DNA from: Fimenecus stercoravium
GTDB taxonomy: Bacteria; Bacillota; Clostridia; Oscillospirales; Acutalibacteraceae
Assembly: GCA_018711545.1 (NCBI GenBank)
Contig: DVIC01000061.1
Location: 3,480 to 67,479 of the forward strand
Direction: 5' to 3'
Length of the DNA: 64,000 nucleotides
Both the position numbers and the translations under genes were made by a program. A model generated the notes under the pieces. The model saw only the letters and a program-made list of their open reading frames with translations, had not been told where the DNA came from and searched no databases. Shown here piece by piece: positions 50,313 to 58,447 of the stretch (positions are counted from its first letter, which is position 1; each line of letters opens with the position of its first letter).

Positions 50313-51110
50313 ATGGCAGAACAGCAAAAGACCGAAACCGCCTACATGACCGTCGGCGAGGTCGCGAAGAAAATGGGCGTCACGGTGCGCACCCTGCAAT
50401 ATTACGACCGCGAAGGGCTTTTGTCCCCATCGGGGAAACGCAACGGGCGAAGGCTATACAGCGACAGGGATCTTATATTGCTGCACCAGATCCTTTCCTT
50501 AAAGCATCTGGGCTTTTCCTTACACGACATCAAAGACCGTTTGATCTCGCTCGAATCGCCCGCCGAGGTCGCGCGCGTGCTCGGCGAGCAGGAACAGGCG
50601 GCGCGCAAACAGCTTGCGTCGCTCCGGGAAACGCTTACTCAGCTCGAGGCGCTGCGTAAAGAAGTGCTGCAAATGCAGACGGTGGACTTCAAAAAATACG
50701 CCGACATTATCGTTAATTTGCAGATGAAAAACGAATATTATTGGCTTATCAAGCATTTTGACGACGATATGCTCGAACACATCCGCAGCCGCTTTAACAA
50801 GGAAAGCGGGCTTGCGTTCATGGCAAAGTTTGAGCGGCTGCAAAGGGAGGCCGTCCGTTTGCAGGAGACGGGTACGCCGCCCGAAAGCGCGGCAGGGCAG
50901 GCGTTCGCCGCCGAATTCTGGGCGATGGTTATGGAATTTACGAACGGTGACGCGGCGATGCTCCAAAAGCTCATGGCATTTCAGAATATCGAGGGCGAAG
51001 ACGCCGATTGGACGCGCCGCCAACAGATCGCCAACGCCTTCGTCGGCCCCGCGCTGGATGCGTGGTTTCGTGCGTCCGGGGCTGACCCGTTTGCAAAGGA
51101 GAACACATGA
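50313..51110 (+). CDS. MerR-family regulator with TipAS-like effector domain
   Basis: The product is 265 aa from ATG 50313, preceded by CAGGAGATG. The N-terminal MerR HTH and wing occupy residues about 12-80 (YMTVGEVAKKMGVTVRTLQYY then DREGLL). A coiled-coil dimerisation helix follows (about 85-130). The C-terminal 130 residues resemble the TipAS domain that binds thiopeptides and other antibiotics. It is coupled by ATGA to an ABC exporter pair, so it probably senses an exported compound and regulates its own operon through the 19-bp promoter. Confidence 0.87.
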   Translation: MAEQQKTETAYMTVGEVAKKMGVTVRTLQYYDREGLLSPSGKRNGRRLYSDRDLILLHQILSLKHLGFSLHDIKDRLISLESPAEVARVLGEQEQAARKQLASLRETLTQLEALRKEVLQMQTVDFKKYADIIVNLQMKNEYYWLIKHFDDDMLEHIRSRFNKESGLAFMAKFERLQREAVRLQETGTPPESAAGQAFAAEFWAMVMEFTNGDAAMLQKLMAFQNIEGEDADWTRRQQIANAFVGPALDAWFRASGADPFAKENT

Positions 51111-51922
51111 ACGAAAAAATACAGGTACAGGGCCTTACCAAAAGCTATGGCGCGCACGCCGTGCTCAAGGGCGTGGATCTCACTGTCCGCGAAGGGGAGA
51201 TCTTTGCCCTGCTCGGTGTCAACGGCGCGGGTAAGACCACGACGCTCGAATGCGTGGAGGGCATGCGCAAATACGACGGCGGACACATCACGGTGCGCGG
51301 TAAAATGGGCATCCAGCTGCAATCCGCGTCTCTGCCCGCGCACATCAAGCCGAAAGAGGCGGTGCGGCTGTTCGCCATGTGGAATCATGCGCGCCCAAAC
51401 ACACAAATTGCCGAGATGTTGGGCATCCCGGTGTTCGAAAACAAGCCGTATGCATCGCTTTCCACAGGGCAAAAACGGCGGCTGCATCTGCTGCTCGCCC
51501 TCGTCGGCGACCCGGATATCCTCATTTTGGACGAACCCACCGCCGGGCTGGACGTGGAGGGACGCCTCGCGCTGCACGAGCTTATTCGCCGTTTGCGTGA
51601 CGGCGGCAAAACCATTGTGCTCGCAAGCCACGATATGGCGGAGGTAGAAAGCCTTTGCGACCGCATTGCCGTGCTGCACGAGGGGAAAATCGCCTTTGCG
51701 GGCACACAGCGCGAGCTTACTGAAAAAGTCGGCAGACACTACACCGTCACGCTGCAAACCACACGCGGCAAAGCACAGTTCGCCGCCGAGGACATTGCGA
51801 GCACATTGCTTGCACGCTTACAGGCGATCCGGGACGCGGGCGACAGCGTGCTGGATCTGCAAATCGACCGCGGCACGCTCGAAGAGCATTTTATCCGTTT
51901 AACAAAGGGGGAATCGGTGTGA
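51107..51922 (+). CDS. ABC exporter ATP-binding protein
   Basis: The product is 271 aa of the drug-exporter class (CcmA/DrrA-like). Walker A GVNGAGKT is at 37-44, the signature LSTGQKRRLHLLLAL, and Walker B ILILDEPTAGLD. A C-terminal extension of about 70 residues after the H-loop is typical of this class. It overlaps the MerR gene by ATGA, and the permease start lies inside its end (GTGA). Confidence 0.93.
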   Translation: MNEKIQVQGLTKSYGAHAVLKGVDLTVREGEIFALLGVNGAGKTTTLECVEGMRKYDGGHITVRGKMGIQLQSASLPAHIKPKEAVRLFAMWNHARPNTQIAEMLGIPVFENKPYASLSTGQKRRLHLLLALVGDPDILILDEPTAGLDVEGRLALHELIRRLRDGGKTIVLASHDMAEVESLCDRIAVLHEGKIAFAGTQRELTEKVGRHYTVTLQTTRGKAQFAAEDIASTLLARLQAIRDAGDSVLDLQIDRGTLEEHFIRLTKGESV

Positions 51923-52644
51923 ATATACGCGCATTTTTCTACGGCGTAGGCTTACAGATGCGGCTGGATATCCGCAGCCGCACGCTGCTTGTGACCTGCT
52001 ATCTCGTCCCGCTTTTATTCTTCGCACTCATGGGTGGTATCTTTACGTCGCTCATGCCCGAGACCAAGGCGACGCTGACACAGGCGATGACCGTAATGGG
52101 CGTTTCCATGGGCGCACTCATCGGCGTGCCGCCCTCGCTTGCGGAAGTGTACGGCACCGACATCAAAAAGGCATACCGTGCGAACGGCGCCCCGCTGTGG
52201 TTTGGCGCGGCAACGGTGTTTTTGTCCGCGTTTTTCCACCTCTTCGTGATGAGCTGTATCCTGCTCGTGCTTTCACCCGTCCTGTTCGACGCCGCCGTAC
52301 CGCAAAACCTGCCCGCCTATTTCCTCTCGCTTGCCGTCTTTTTGCTCGCGTCGCTGAGCCTTGGCACGGCAGTGGGGCTTTCGGTGGGGAATCAGGCGAA
52401 ACTCACCATGATTTCCCAGATCTTCTTTTTGCCGTCCATTTTGCTGTCGGGCATATTATTCCCGATCTCCTATCTTCCGAAAGCGCTCGAAATTTTAGGC
52501 TGGCTGTTCCCCGCCTCCTGGGGGTATAAGCTCATGTTAGACGGCGGCCTGCGGCTTTCCTCGTTTTTGCCGCTTTGCGCGCTGTTTGCCGCCGCGTGTG
52601 CGGTCTGCGTCTTACGGCTGCACCGCTTGAAAACGGAAAGCTGA
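51919..52644 (+). CDS. ABC-2 type permease
   Basis: The product is 241 aa with six predicted helices and a GTG start overlapping the ATPase stop. The ISQIFFLPSILLSGILFPISYLP segment near residues 168-191 is the ABC-2 signature. It forms the exporter with the ATPase upstream. The cargo is unknown; the MerR/TipAS-like regulator hints at an antibiotic. A terminator follows. Confidence 0.9.
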   Translation: MNIRAFFYGVGLQMRLDIRSRTLLVTCYLVPLLFFALMGGIFTSLMPETKATLTQAMTVMGVSMGALIGVPPSLAEVYGTDIKKAYRANGAPLWFGAATVFLSAFFHLFVMSCILLVLSPVLFDAAVPQNLPAYFLSLAVFLLASLSLGTAVGLSVGNQAKLTMISQIFFLPSILLSGILFPISYLPKALEILGWLFPASWGYKLMLDGGLRLSSFLPLCALFAAACAVCVLRLHRLKTES

Positions 52645-52667
52645 ACGCGCCGATAATCCAAATTTTA

Positions 52668-52699
52668 CCGCCCTGCGAGACAATCGCGGGGCGGTTTTT
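52668..52699 (+). terminator. Terminator of the MerR-ABC operon
   Basis: CCGCCCTGCGA pairs with TCGCGGGGCGG (one wobble) and is followed by TTTTT. Confidence 0.9.
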
Positions 52700-52727
52700 G
52701 TCATCTTTTGCGGCTGCCGTTTTTGCT

Positions 52728-52757
52728 GCATGAACCTTATTTTGCACGGCAATACTA
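52728..52757 (+). promoter_or_regulatory. SigF-like promoter of sigG
   Basis: GCATG, a 15-nt spacer and GGCAATACTA fit the SigF pattern (GYWTA-N15/16-GGHRARHTX approximately). SigF-driven sigG is the known scheme in Bacillus. Confidence 0.55.
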
Positions 52758-52789
52758 ACCTTGTCATTCTTGCGGCGAGGGGCGACGGT

Positions 52790-53557
52790 ATGCAGTATAA
52801 CAAGGTCGAGATCTGCGGCGTGAACACATCGAAGCTCGAGGTGCTCAAGGAATCCGAGAAAATGGAACTTCTGCGAAAAATGCACGCGGGCGACAAGTCC
52901 GCGCGTGACAGGCTGGTGAACGGGAATCTGCGGCTGGTGCTCAGCGTGATCCAGCGTTTTTCAAACCGCGGTGAAAACCCGGACGACCTGTTTCAGGTGG
53001 GCGTGATCGGCCTGATGAAAGCCATCGACAACTTCGACATTTCCCAAAACGTCCGTTTCTCGACCTATGCCGTGCCCATGATCATCGGCGAAGTGCGGCG
53101 GTATCTGCGCGACAACAACGCCCTGCGCGTCAGCCGCTCCATGCGCGACACCGCCTACCACGCCATGCAGGTCAAAGAACGGCTGCAAAACAAGCTGAAC
53201 CGCGACCCGACCGTTCAGGAGATCGCCGAGGAAATGCAGCTGCCCGCGTCGGAGATCGTCATCGCGCTTGAAGCCATCGTCGAGCCCGTGTCGCTGTATG
53301 AGCCTGTGTATTCCGACGGCGGCGACACGATCTATGTTATGGATCAGGTAGGCTCCTCCGACAGCGACCGCGACTGGCTCGACGAGATCGTGATGAAGGA
53401 GACGATCCAAGGGCTTTCCGCACGAGAAAAGAAAATCCTTTACCTGCGTTTTATGCAGGGGAAGACCCAAACGGAGGTCGCTTCGGAGATCGGTATTTCT
53501 CAGGCACAGGTCTCGCGGCTGGAAAAGGGTGCGGTCAAAAAGATCAAAGGACAATGA
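52790..53557 (+). CDS. sigG: RNA polymerase sporulation sigma factor SigG
   Basis: The product is 255 aa from ATG 52790 (GAGGGG upstream); the open frame extends 20 codons before it without sense. It starts YNKVEICGVNTSKL, the SigG hallmark. Region 2 carries NPDDLFQVGVIGLMKAIDNFD and the -10 recognition helix FSTYAVPMIIGEVRRYLRD; region 4 is EVASEIGISQAQVSRLEK. It drives late forespore genes. ylmC follows behind a hairpin, as in other Clostridia. Confidence 0.96.
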   Translation: MQYNKVEICGVNTSKLEVLKESEKMELLRKMHAGDKSARDRLVNGNLRLVLSVIQRFSNRGENPDDLFQVGVIGLMKAIDNFDISQNVRFSTYAVPMIIGEVRRYLRDNNALRVSRSMRDTAYHAMQVKERLQNKLNRDPTVQEIAEEMQLPASEIVIALEAIVEPVSLYEPVYSDGGDTIYVMDQVGSSDSDRDWLDEIVMKETIQGLSAREKKILYLRFMQGKTQTEVASEIGISQAQVSRLEKGAVKKIKGQ

Positions 53558-53565
53558 CAAACCGG

Positions 53566-53603
53566 GCGCCTTCGAGACATATACTGTCTCGGAGGTGCTT
53601 TTT
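53566..53603 (+). terminator. Hairpin terminator overlapping the ylmC ribosome-binding site
   Basis: A 13-bp stem with wobbles (arms 53566-53578 and 53586-53598) is followed by TTTTT. The GGAGGTG ribosome-binding site of ylmC is in the 3' arm. The structure could both end sigG transcripts and mask the start of ylmC. Confidence 0.65.
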
Positions 53604-53605
53604 CT

Positions 53606-53908
53606 ATGAATTGCTGTGTTACCGATCTGCGGGATAAAGAGGTTATCAACTTAAAGGACGGATGCCGGCTCGGGTGCGTGTGCGATGCGGAGATCGACAC
53701 CTGCACGGGCAGGGTGATTGCCCTCATTATTTTCGGAAAAAACAAGCTGTTCGGGCTTATGGGGCACGGGCAGGACATCCGCATCTGCTGGGAGGAGATC
53801 GAGGTCATCGGGGATGATACGATTCTCGTCAGCTTCGACTGCCCCGCCGAATGCAAGCCCTCGAACAAAAAGAAAAATCCGCTGGAATCGCTGTTCCGGC
53901 AAGGATAA
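53606..53908 (+). CDS. YlmC/YmxH family sporulation protein
   Basis: This 100-aa protein is a PRC-barrel-like fold with LRDKEVINLKDGCRLGCVCDAEID and ICWEEIEVIGDDTILV, followed by a basic tail. The family is found next to sigG or dapG in spore formers. The exact role is unknown. The GGAGGTG site lies in a hairpin, and the ATG is 8 nt after it. Confidence 0.9.
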   Translation: MNCCVTDLRDKEVINLKDGCRLGCVCDAEIDTCTGRVIALIIFGKNKLFGLMGHGQDIRICWEEIEVIGDDTILVSFDCPAECKPSNKKKNPLESLFRQG

Positions 53909-54185
53909 AGGTAAGGAAAATCGAACACAATGTGCCGAAAACTCGGTCCTGCGGCGGCTTTTCCCTTTTTCACCGTTGGCGGGCGTCAGCCCGCCTGCCG
54001 TCTCAAAAGAAAAAATCCATCCGTATTCCCGTCGTTTTCGGTGCTGCGCAGTTTCAAAGGAACAGATTCTCGCTTGGATAAGCTGGCATGCTGAAACAAA
54101 TTGAAAGTTTTAACGCCGTTCAGACGGAAAGATACCGCTTGAAACCACATCGGGTTTGACTTTCCTTATCTTAAGGAGATACGCC
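53909..54185 (+). other. 277-nt intergenic region with one hairpin
   Basis: No credible gene is present. It contains the perfect hairpin GGCGGGC-GTCA-GCCCGCC (53978-53995), without a T-tract. A weak SigF-like -10 (GGAAAGATA, 54126-54134) precedes the amidase gene, but its -35 is badly spaced. Confidence 0.6.
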
Positions 54186-54656
54186 ATGGCTTTTTACAAT
54201 CGCATGCGCGCTGTGGAATATGCGCGCCGCTGGAGCTTTTCCAGAAATCCCGCTTACTATAATTTTGACGCCATCGGCGGGGACTGCACGAATTTTATTT
54301 CACAGTGCCTGTTCGCCGGCAGCGGCAAAATGAATTACCGCAAGACCTTTGGGTGGTATTATACGGACTTAAACCGCCGTGCCCCCGCGTGGACGGGCGT
54401 GCGGGAGCTGCATCAATTTTTGACGACCAACCGCGGTGCGGGCCCCTACGGCAGCGAAACGACCTTACAGCAGCTCGAACCGGGCGACATCATACAGCTT
54501 GATTTCGGCAGCGGCTTTGCCCACTCGCTGTTGGTGATCTCTAACGGGGATGACGTGCGCGTTGCCACGCATACGGACGACAGCTTTGACCGGCCTTTAG
54601 ACAGTTATTACTATGTCACTGCGCGGTACATCCATATCGACGGCGTGCGGATCTGA
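54186..54656 (+). CDS. Amidase-domain protein (Amidase_6-like)
   Basis: The product is 156 aa from ATG 54186, with TTAAGGAG upstream. It matches the putative amidase domain (NlpC/P60-like fold): AVEYARRWSFSRNPAYYNFD is followed by GGDCTNFISQCLF with Cys34 as likely nucleophile, and GFAHSLLVISN with the catalytic His. There is no signal peptide, so it acts in the cytosol or forespore unless exported another way. It may process peptide or cell-wall amides. The role is unproven. Confidence 0.85.
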   Translation: MAFYNRMRAVEYARRWSFSRNPAYYNFDAIGGDCTNFISQCLFAGSGKMNYRKTFGWYYTDLNRRAPAWTGVRELHQFLTTNRGAGPYGSETTLQQLEPGDIIQLDFGSGFAHSLLVISNGDDVRVATHTDDSFDRPLDSYYYVTARYIHIDGVRI

Positions 54657-54676
54657 CGCCTGCATTCGGCGGCAAT

Positions 54677-54771
54677 CATCCATTTTATCATCATATCCCA
54701 TGCCGGCAATACATGGCTATATATTTAATTAAGTATATTGCCAATTTCATATACCTCTAATAAAATGGATG
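54677..54771. repeat. Nested inverted repeats in an AT-rich segment
   Basis: CATCCATTTTAT (54677-54688) pairs perfectly with ATAAAATGGATG (54760-54771), and inside it GGCAATA (54704-54710) pairs with TATTGCC (54736-54742), flanking a TTAATTAA core. The base composition is far more AT-rich than its surroundings. The right arm is 16 nt before the start of the small HTH gene. Confidence 0.7.
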
Positions 54772-54787
54772 CAGAGGTGTAAGCGGT

Positions 54788-54988
54788 ATGATTCGATTAA
54801 CGCTGGATAAAGTACTGGCAAACCGTGGCTTGACCCGATACGAGCTGGCAAAGCGAACGGGCATACGGTATCAAATCATTGATAACTACTACAAAAATAA
54901 GGTCAAACGCTATGACAGCTATGTGCTGGAACGCATTTGTGATGCGTTAGGCTGCCAAATTTCCGATGTGATCGAATATAAAAAATGA
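54788..54988 (+). CDS. Small Cro/CI-type HTH protein
   Basis: The 66-aa protein is just an HTH domain: RLTLDKVLANRGLTRYELAK, then RTGIRYQIIDNYYKNKVK, and YVLERICDALGCQISDVIEY. It resembles YozG-type stand-alone regulators or antitoxins. No toxin partner lies downstream. GAGGTG precedes the ATG. Codon use and the upstream segment are AT-rich relative to neighbours, so recent transfer is possible. Confidence 0.85.
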   Translation: MIRLTLDKVLANRGLTRYELAKRTGIRYQIIDNYYKNKVKRYDSYVLERICDALGCQISDVIEYKK

Positions 54989-55019
54989 AAGCAGAGCCAT
55001 AACGCTCTGCTTTCTCTTT
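54987..55019 (+). terminator. Terminator of the small HTH gene
   Basis: GAAAGCAGAG pairs with CTCTGCTTTC, then TCTTTTT; the stop codon is inside the stem's first bases. It may also serve leftward prmA. Confidence 0.85.
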
Positions 55020-55029
55020 TTGTCCTGTT

Positions 55030-55956
55030 TTATTGTTTCCTGCACACAAGGCACACCCAGCCGCCGTCCTCGGCGCGGGTTTCCACAGCAAATCCGTGCG
55101 CTTGCAGGGCGCCAAGCACGTCGCCTTCTCGCAAGTCGATGATGCCGGAAGCAATAAACACCGAATCGGGCTTCATGAATTTCCCGACGTCCCGCAAAAA
55201 CTGTATGATGACATCGGCGACGATGTTTGTCACGACTACGTCATATTGTCCCGACACGTCGTCCGCGAGGTTGCCCTGCAAAAACGTGAGCGCGGGTTCT
55301 GCAAAGCCGTTGCGCCGCCCGTTTTCCTTTGCCGTTTTGACCGCGAGTGCGTCAATGTCCACGCCGACGGCGCTGCCCGCGCCCAAAAGCAGGGCGGCGA
55401 TCGCCAAAATCCCGCTGCCGCAGCCGACGTCGAGCACCGTGCAGCCCGGGCGCACCGCGTTTTCCAGTGCCTCCAAGCAAAGGCGGGTGGTCTGGTGCCC
55501 GCCCGTGCCGAATGCAAGTCCCGGTTCGAGCGCCAGCACTGCGCGGCTTTCGGGATTTTCGGCATCCTCGCGCCAAAGCGGCTGGATGAGCAGCCGACGC
55601 CCAACGGGCAGGGGATGAAAATATGCTTTCCAATTGTTCTCCCAGTCCTCGCTTTTGCAGATCAGCGTGTCGATCTCGTGCGCGATGCCTGCCGCCGTCA
55701 GGCGCTCCGAAAGATAGGCAAGCGCCTCATTGGGGCTCGTTTCGGGAGAATAATACAGATGGATGCGCGCTTTGGTGCGATCCTTCGCGAGCAGCTCCTC
55801 GTCAATGAGGTCAATATGTGCGATCTCGCGCGTTTCTTCCTCAAGTGTGCGGTAATCCTCGATATAAATGCCGCCCGGTGCCGCCATGCTCGCAATGTCC
55901 GCGGCGCGATCCGTATCTGCCGCGTTTATCGTGATGCAAACTTCCGTCCAGTCCAT
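55030..55956 (-). CDS. prmA: Ribosomal protein L11 methyltransferase
   Basis: The product is 308 aa. The N-terminal domain binds L11; the C-terminal Rossmann domain has LEPGLAFGTGGHQTTRLCLE, LDVGCGSGILAIAA (SAM motif I) and VTNIVADVI. It trimethylates L11 using SAM. Its start has AAGGAGC. In Clostridia it often follows dnaJ, but here the neighbour upstream is a DUF2804 gene, separated by a terminator. Confidence 0.95.
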   Translation of the reverse strand: MDWTEVCITINAADTDRAADIASMAAPGGIYIEDYRTLEEETREIAHIDLIDEELLAKDRTKARIHLYYSPETSPNEALAYLSERLTAAGIAHEIDTLICKSEDWENNWKAYFHPLPVGRRLLIQPLWREDAENPESRAVLALEPGLAFGTGGHQTTRLCLEALENAVRPGCTVLDVGCGSGILAIAALLLGAGSAVGVDIDALAVKTAKENGRRNGFAEPALTFLQGNLADDVSGQYDVVVTNIVADVIIQFLRDVGKFMKPDSVFIASGIIDLREGDVLGALQAHGFAVETRAEDGGWVCLVCRKQ

Positions 55957-55969
55957 AGTCGCTCCTTGT

Positions 55970-55998
55970 AAAATGCGCCGCCCGCAGTTCGGGCGGCG
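55970..55998 (-). terminator. Terminator after the DUF2804 gene
   Basis: CGCCGCCC and GGGCGGCG form an 8-bp stem, read leftward, followed by CATTTTAC. It lies between the DUF2804 stop and the prmA start. Confidence 0.65.
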
Positions 55999-56015
55999 TT
56001 TTGTTTTTATGTATT

Positions 56016-57041
56016 TTAATACTTATTATGCACCTTTTCGCAGAAGCACAAAAGGTCACGGATCTCAAGCTTGGTGCCGTCGTCAAGCACCGCCGTGCCG
56101 GACATTTTGCCGAACACCTGATGCTGGTCGGTGGTGATGAGCTTGACGTCGATTTTCGCCGCGCGGTCGAGCACCGGGGTGAAATCCATCTCGAACCGCC
56201 CGTCGCTCGACGAGATCTTCCACGGCTCCAGATACGAGTGCTTCGGGATGTGGAACGTCACATCATCCAACTTGTGCCCCACGCCGTCGTAAAACAAAAT
56301 GTTTTCGCTCGCCGCCGAGGTGTCGCCGAAGCCGTAGCCAATGTTGAACCCAAACGGCTTGCCGTCCACAACGCCGTTGCCCGAACCCCAATACCATGTA
56401 TTATCGTAGGTCCATACGCCGCGCCCCCAGTCGAGCGTGCCGAAGTCCGTGTCGGGGTCGAAAACATAGGTTTTGCCGTCAAAATGCGCTTCGCCGCTCG
56501 CACGCATACAGTTGATCTTCTGGTTGTAATAAAACGCTTTGCGGCTTTCTTTCCACGGCGTGGCGATAACCATAGTGTCCATGGGCGGCTGCTCGAGCGT
56601 CAGGTCGCAGGTGAACGTCTTGCCGTCCAAGAAATTCTTGAACGAACAGACAATGCGCCGCCTGCCGTCCTCTTTGGCAAATTCCATGTTGAGCCGCCGG
56701 TCTCGATAGACCGTATTGCCGCGCTCGCTCGTTTCGGGCAGATGCAGTTTCCCCATGGGGAACGGCTGTAAGATCGTCTCGGTGTGCTCCCACGGCGTGT
56801 CGCCGAAGGTAATGAGCGAAACGGAATGCAGACCGACATAGCCATCATCGGAAATGGTGAATGCCAGCGCGCATTCTTTTGAGACGACCAGATAGTAGTC
56901 CCATTCCTTGATGCGGAATTTCGGGGCTTTGATGTCCTCGCGGCTGTAGATCTGCACAAGCTGCCGCGACCAGCCCGGTTCTTTCAGACTGCCGTCCACA
57001 CGCAGAAGCTTTTGAACGGATGTGACCTCATGGTTTCTCAT
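56016..57041 (-). CDS. DUF2804 domain-containing protein
   Basis: The product is 341 aa, all beta-rich. Characteristic blocks are WDYYLVV near the N-terminus, FDPDTDFGTLDWGRGVWTYDNTWYWGSG and GKPFGFNIGYGFGDTSAASEN. The family resembles lipocalin-like or hydroxyneurosporene-type enzymes and has no known activity. GGAGG precedes the ATG. The gene follows yhaM by 32 nt on the same strand. Confidence 0.85.
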   Translation of the reverse strand: MRNHEVTSVQKLLRVDGSLKEPGWSRQLVQIYSREDIKAPKFRIKEWDYYLVVSKECALAFTISDDGYVGLHSVSLITFGDTPWEHTETILQPFPMGKLHLPETSERGNTVYRDRRLNMEFAKEDGRRRIVCSFKNFLDGKTFTCDLTLEQPPMDTMVIATPWKESRKAFYYNQKINCMRASGEAHFDGKTYVFDPDTDFGTLDWGRGVWTYDNTWYWGSGNGVVDGKPFGFNIGYGFGDTSAASENILFYDGVGHKLDDVTFHIPKHSYLEPWKISSSDGRFEMDFTPVLDRAAKIDVKLITTDQHQVFGKMSGTAVLDDGTKLEIRDLLCFCEKVHNKY

Positions 57042-57073
57042 GGCTTTCCTCCCTATATGGTAAGACTGACTGC

Positions 57074-58045
57074 TCAGTCCAAATTCACGGTTTTGTTTCG
57101 GTCACCGCGCGCGTGGTTATATAGCTTGCGGTTGTCGAGCGCCCAAACGCGGTTGGAAAACGCGCCGGGCTGCAAGGGTGCGAGCGTTTCGGTGATCTGG
57201 TAGACGCGCGCGTCCATCAAATCGAGCTCCGATAAAAGCTCCGCTTCCAAAAAAGCGGGACGCACCGCCGCGCCGAACTCCGGCTCGCCGTGGTGTGAAA
57301 GCACCATGTGCTGCAGCAGCATGGATTTTTCTTCTGGGATCCCGAGCGCTTTGGCGGCTTCGTCGATCATCATTGCGCCCTTGACAAGATGCCCGATGAG
57401 GTTGCCCTCCACAGTATAGCCCGAGGCGATCCCCGCATTGCCGACCTCAAATTCCGTGAGCTTGGCGATGTCATGCAAGATCGCGCCCGCAAACAACAGG
57501 TCTGCATCCACGAACGGGTATATGCGGCAAACGCCCTCGCAAAGCCGAACGATAGAGAGCGTGTGCAGCAAAAGACCGCCGCGGATCGCGTGGTGCAGCC
57601 GGTATGCCGCCGGCCATTTGAGCAGATCCGCCTTGTGCTCGTTCAGCATATGCAGCACGAGCTTTTGCAGGTCCTTGTCCTGGAATTCCTCGACACATTC
57701 TACGAGTTTTTCAAACATGTATTCGCTGTTATAAGAAGCCGAGCGCACGAATTCCGAAATATCCACGCCGTCTTGCTCCGTCGCGCGGCGGATGCGCTCC
57801 ACACGGAACTGGTCCGCGCCGTTGTACTGTGAGATCGTGCCGCGAACCTTTACAAGCGTCTCGGCAGGAAACTGCCCCTGCGCAGCTTCGTTGTAGTCCC
57901 AATATTTGGCGGAGATCTCGCCGTCGCTGTCGGATAGGATGAGGTCAAGGTAGTCCTTGCCCTTGGCCGTGACTTTTTTCTCCGATTTTGTGATCAGGGC
58001 AAAGCCCTCATAAAGCCCGTTTTGGTTGATTTGCTTGAAGTTCAT
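57074..58045 (-). CDS. yhaM: 3'-5' exoribonuclease YhaM
   Basis: The product is 323 aa with an N-terminal OB fold (residues about 15-95; KVTAKGKDYLDLILSDSDGE region) and an HD domain with HHAIRGGLLLHTLS and GAILHDIAKL. It degrades RNA from the 3' end with metal help. The start is ATG 58045 after GGAGCAAG. It is the first gene after its own promoter, and the DUF2804 gene is downstream. Confidence 0.92.
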   Translation of the reverse strand: MNFKQINQNGLYEGFALITKSEKKVTAKGKDYLDLILSDSDGEISAKYWDYNEAAQGQFPAETLVKVRGTISQYNGADQFRVERIRRATEQDGVDISEFVRSASYNSEYMFEKLVECVEEFQDKDLQKLVLHMLNEHKADLLKWPAAYRLHHAIRGGLLLHTLSIVRLCEGVCRIYPFVDADLLFAGAILHDIAKLTEFEVGNAGIASGYTVEGNLIGHLVKGAMMIDEAAKALGIPEEKSMLLQHMVLSHHGEPEFGAAVRPAFLEAELLSELDLMDARVYQITETLAPLQPGAFSNRVWALDNRKLYNHARGDRNKTVNLD

Positions 58046-58078
58046 ACCGCTTGCTCCTTTGGTTCGCCTGATATAAAC

Positions 58079-58107
58079 AGTATAGCATGCATCGCCCGAA
58101 AGGTAAA
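58079..58107 (-). promoter_or_regulatory. Promoter of yhaM
   Basis: TTTACC, a 17-nt spacer and TATACT, 34 nt before the start codon. Confidence 0.75.
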
Positions 58108-58120
58108 TACCCCTGCGGTC

Positions 58121-58363
58121 TTATGAAAGCTCGCGATACATGGCTGAAGCGGCGTCCTTAGGTGCAAATTCGTTGACGGCAAGCACCTCGTAACGCTTGA
58201 CGCTGCCGCCGAGGTTCAGCGCGATAATATCGCCGACCTTTACGTCGTAGGAAGCGCGCGCCGCTCTTCCGTTGACCTCGGCGCGCCCGGCGTCGCAGAT
58301 CTCGTTGGCGACGGTACGGCGCTTGACGATGCGTGAGACTTTTAAATATTTATCCAGTCGCAA
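58121..58363 (-). CDS. rqcP: Ribosome-quality-control protein RqcP (S4 domain, YabO)
   Basis: The product is 80 aa from TTG 58363, 6 nt after AGGAGGG; the TTG gives the family's usual MRLDKYLK start. The S4 RNA-binding domain includes SRIVKRRTVANEICDAGRAEVNG and ARASYDVKVGDII. RqcP binds stalled 50S subunits and promotes alanine tailing with RqcH. It sits with hup and mazG as in Bacillus and Clostridium. A terminator separates it from hup, so it relies on read-through or an unseen promoter. Confidence 0.9.
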   Translation of the reverse strand: MRLDKYLKVSRIVKRRTVANEICDAGRAEVNGRAARASYDVKVGDIIALNLGGSVKRYEVLAVNEFAPKDAASAMYRELS

Positions 58364-58399
58364 AACAAACCCTCCTGTAGGTTTACAGAATCGCCGAAA

Positions 58400-58430
58400 A
58401 GAAAAAGCAGAGGGAATCGCTTCCCTCTGC
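58400..58430 (-). terminator. Terminator after hup
   Basis: GCAGAGGGAA-GCGA-TTCCCTCTGC read leftward, followed by TTTTTC. Confidence 0.9.
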
Positions 58431-58447
58431 CGCGTGTGCAAAAGCAC

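Noticed and set aside
54126..54134. SigF-type promoter for the amidase gene
   Set aside because: The -10-like GGAAAGATA is good, but the nearest -35-like GTTTTA is only 13 nt away, so it was not called.
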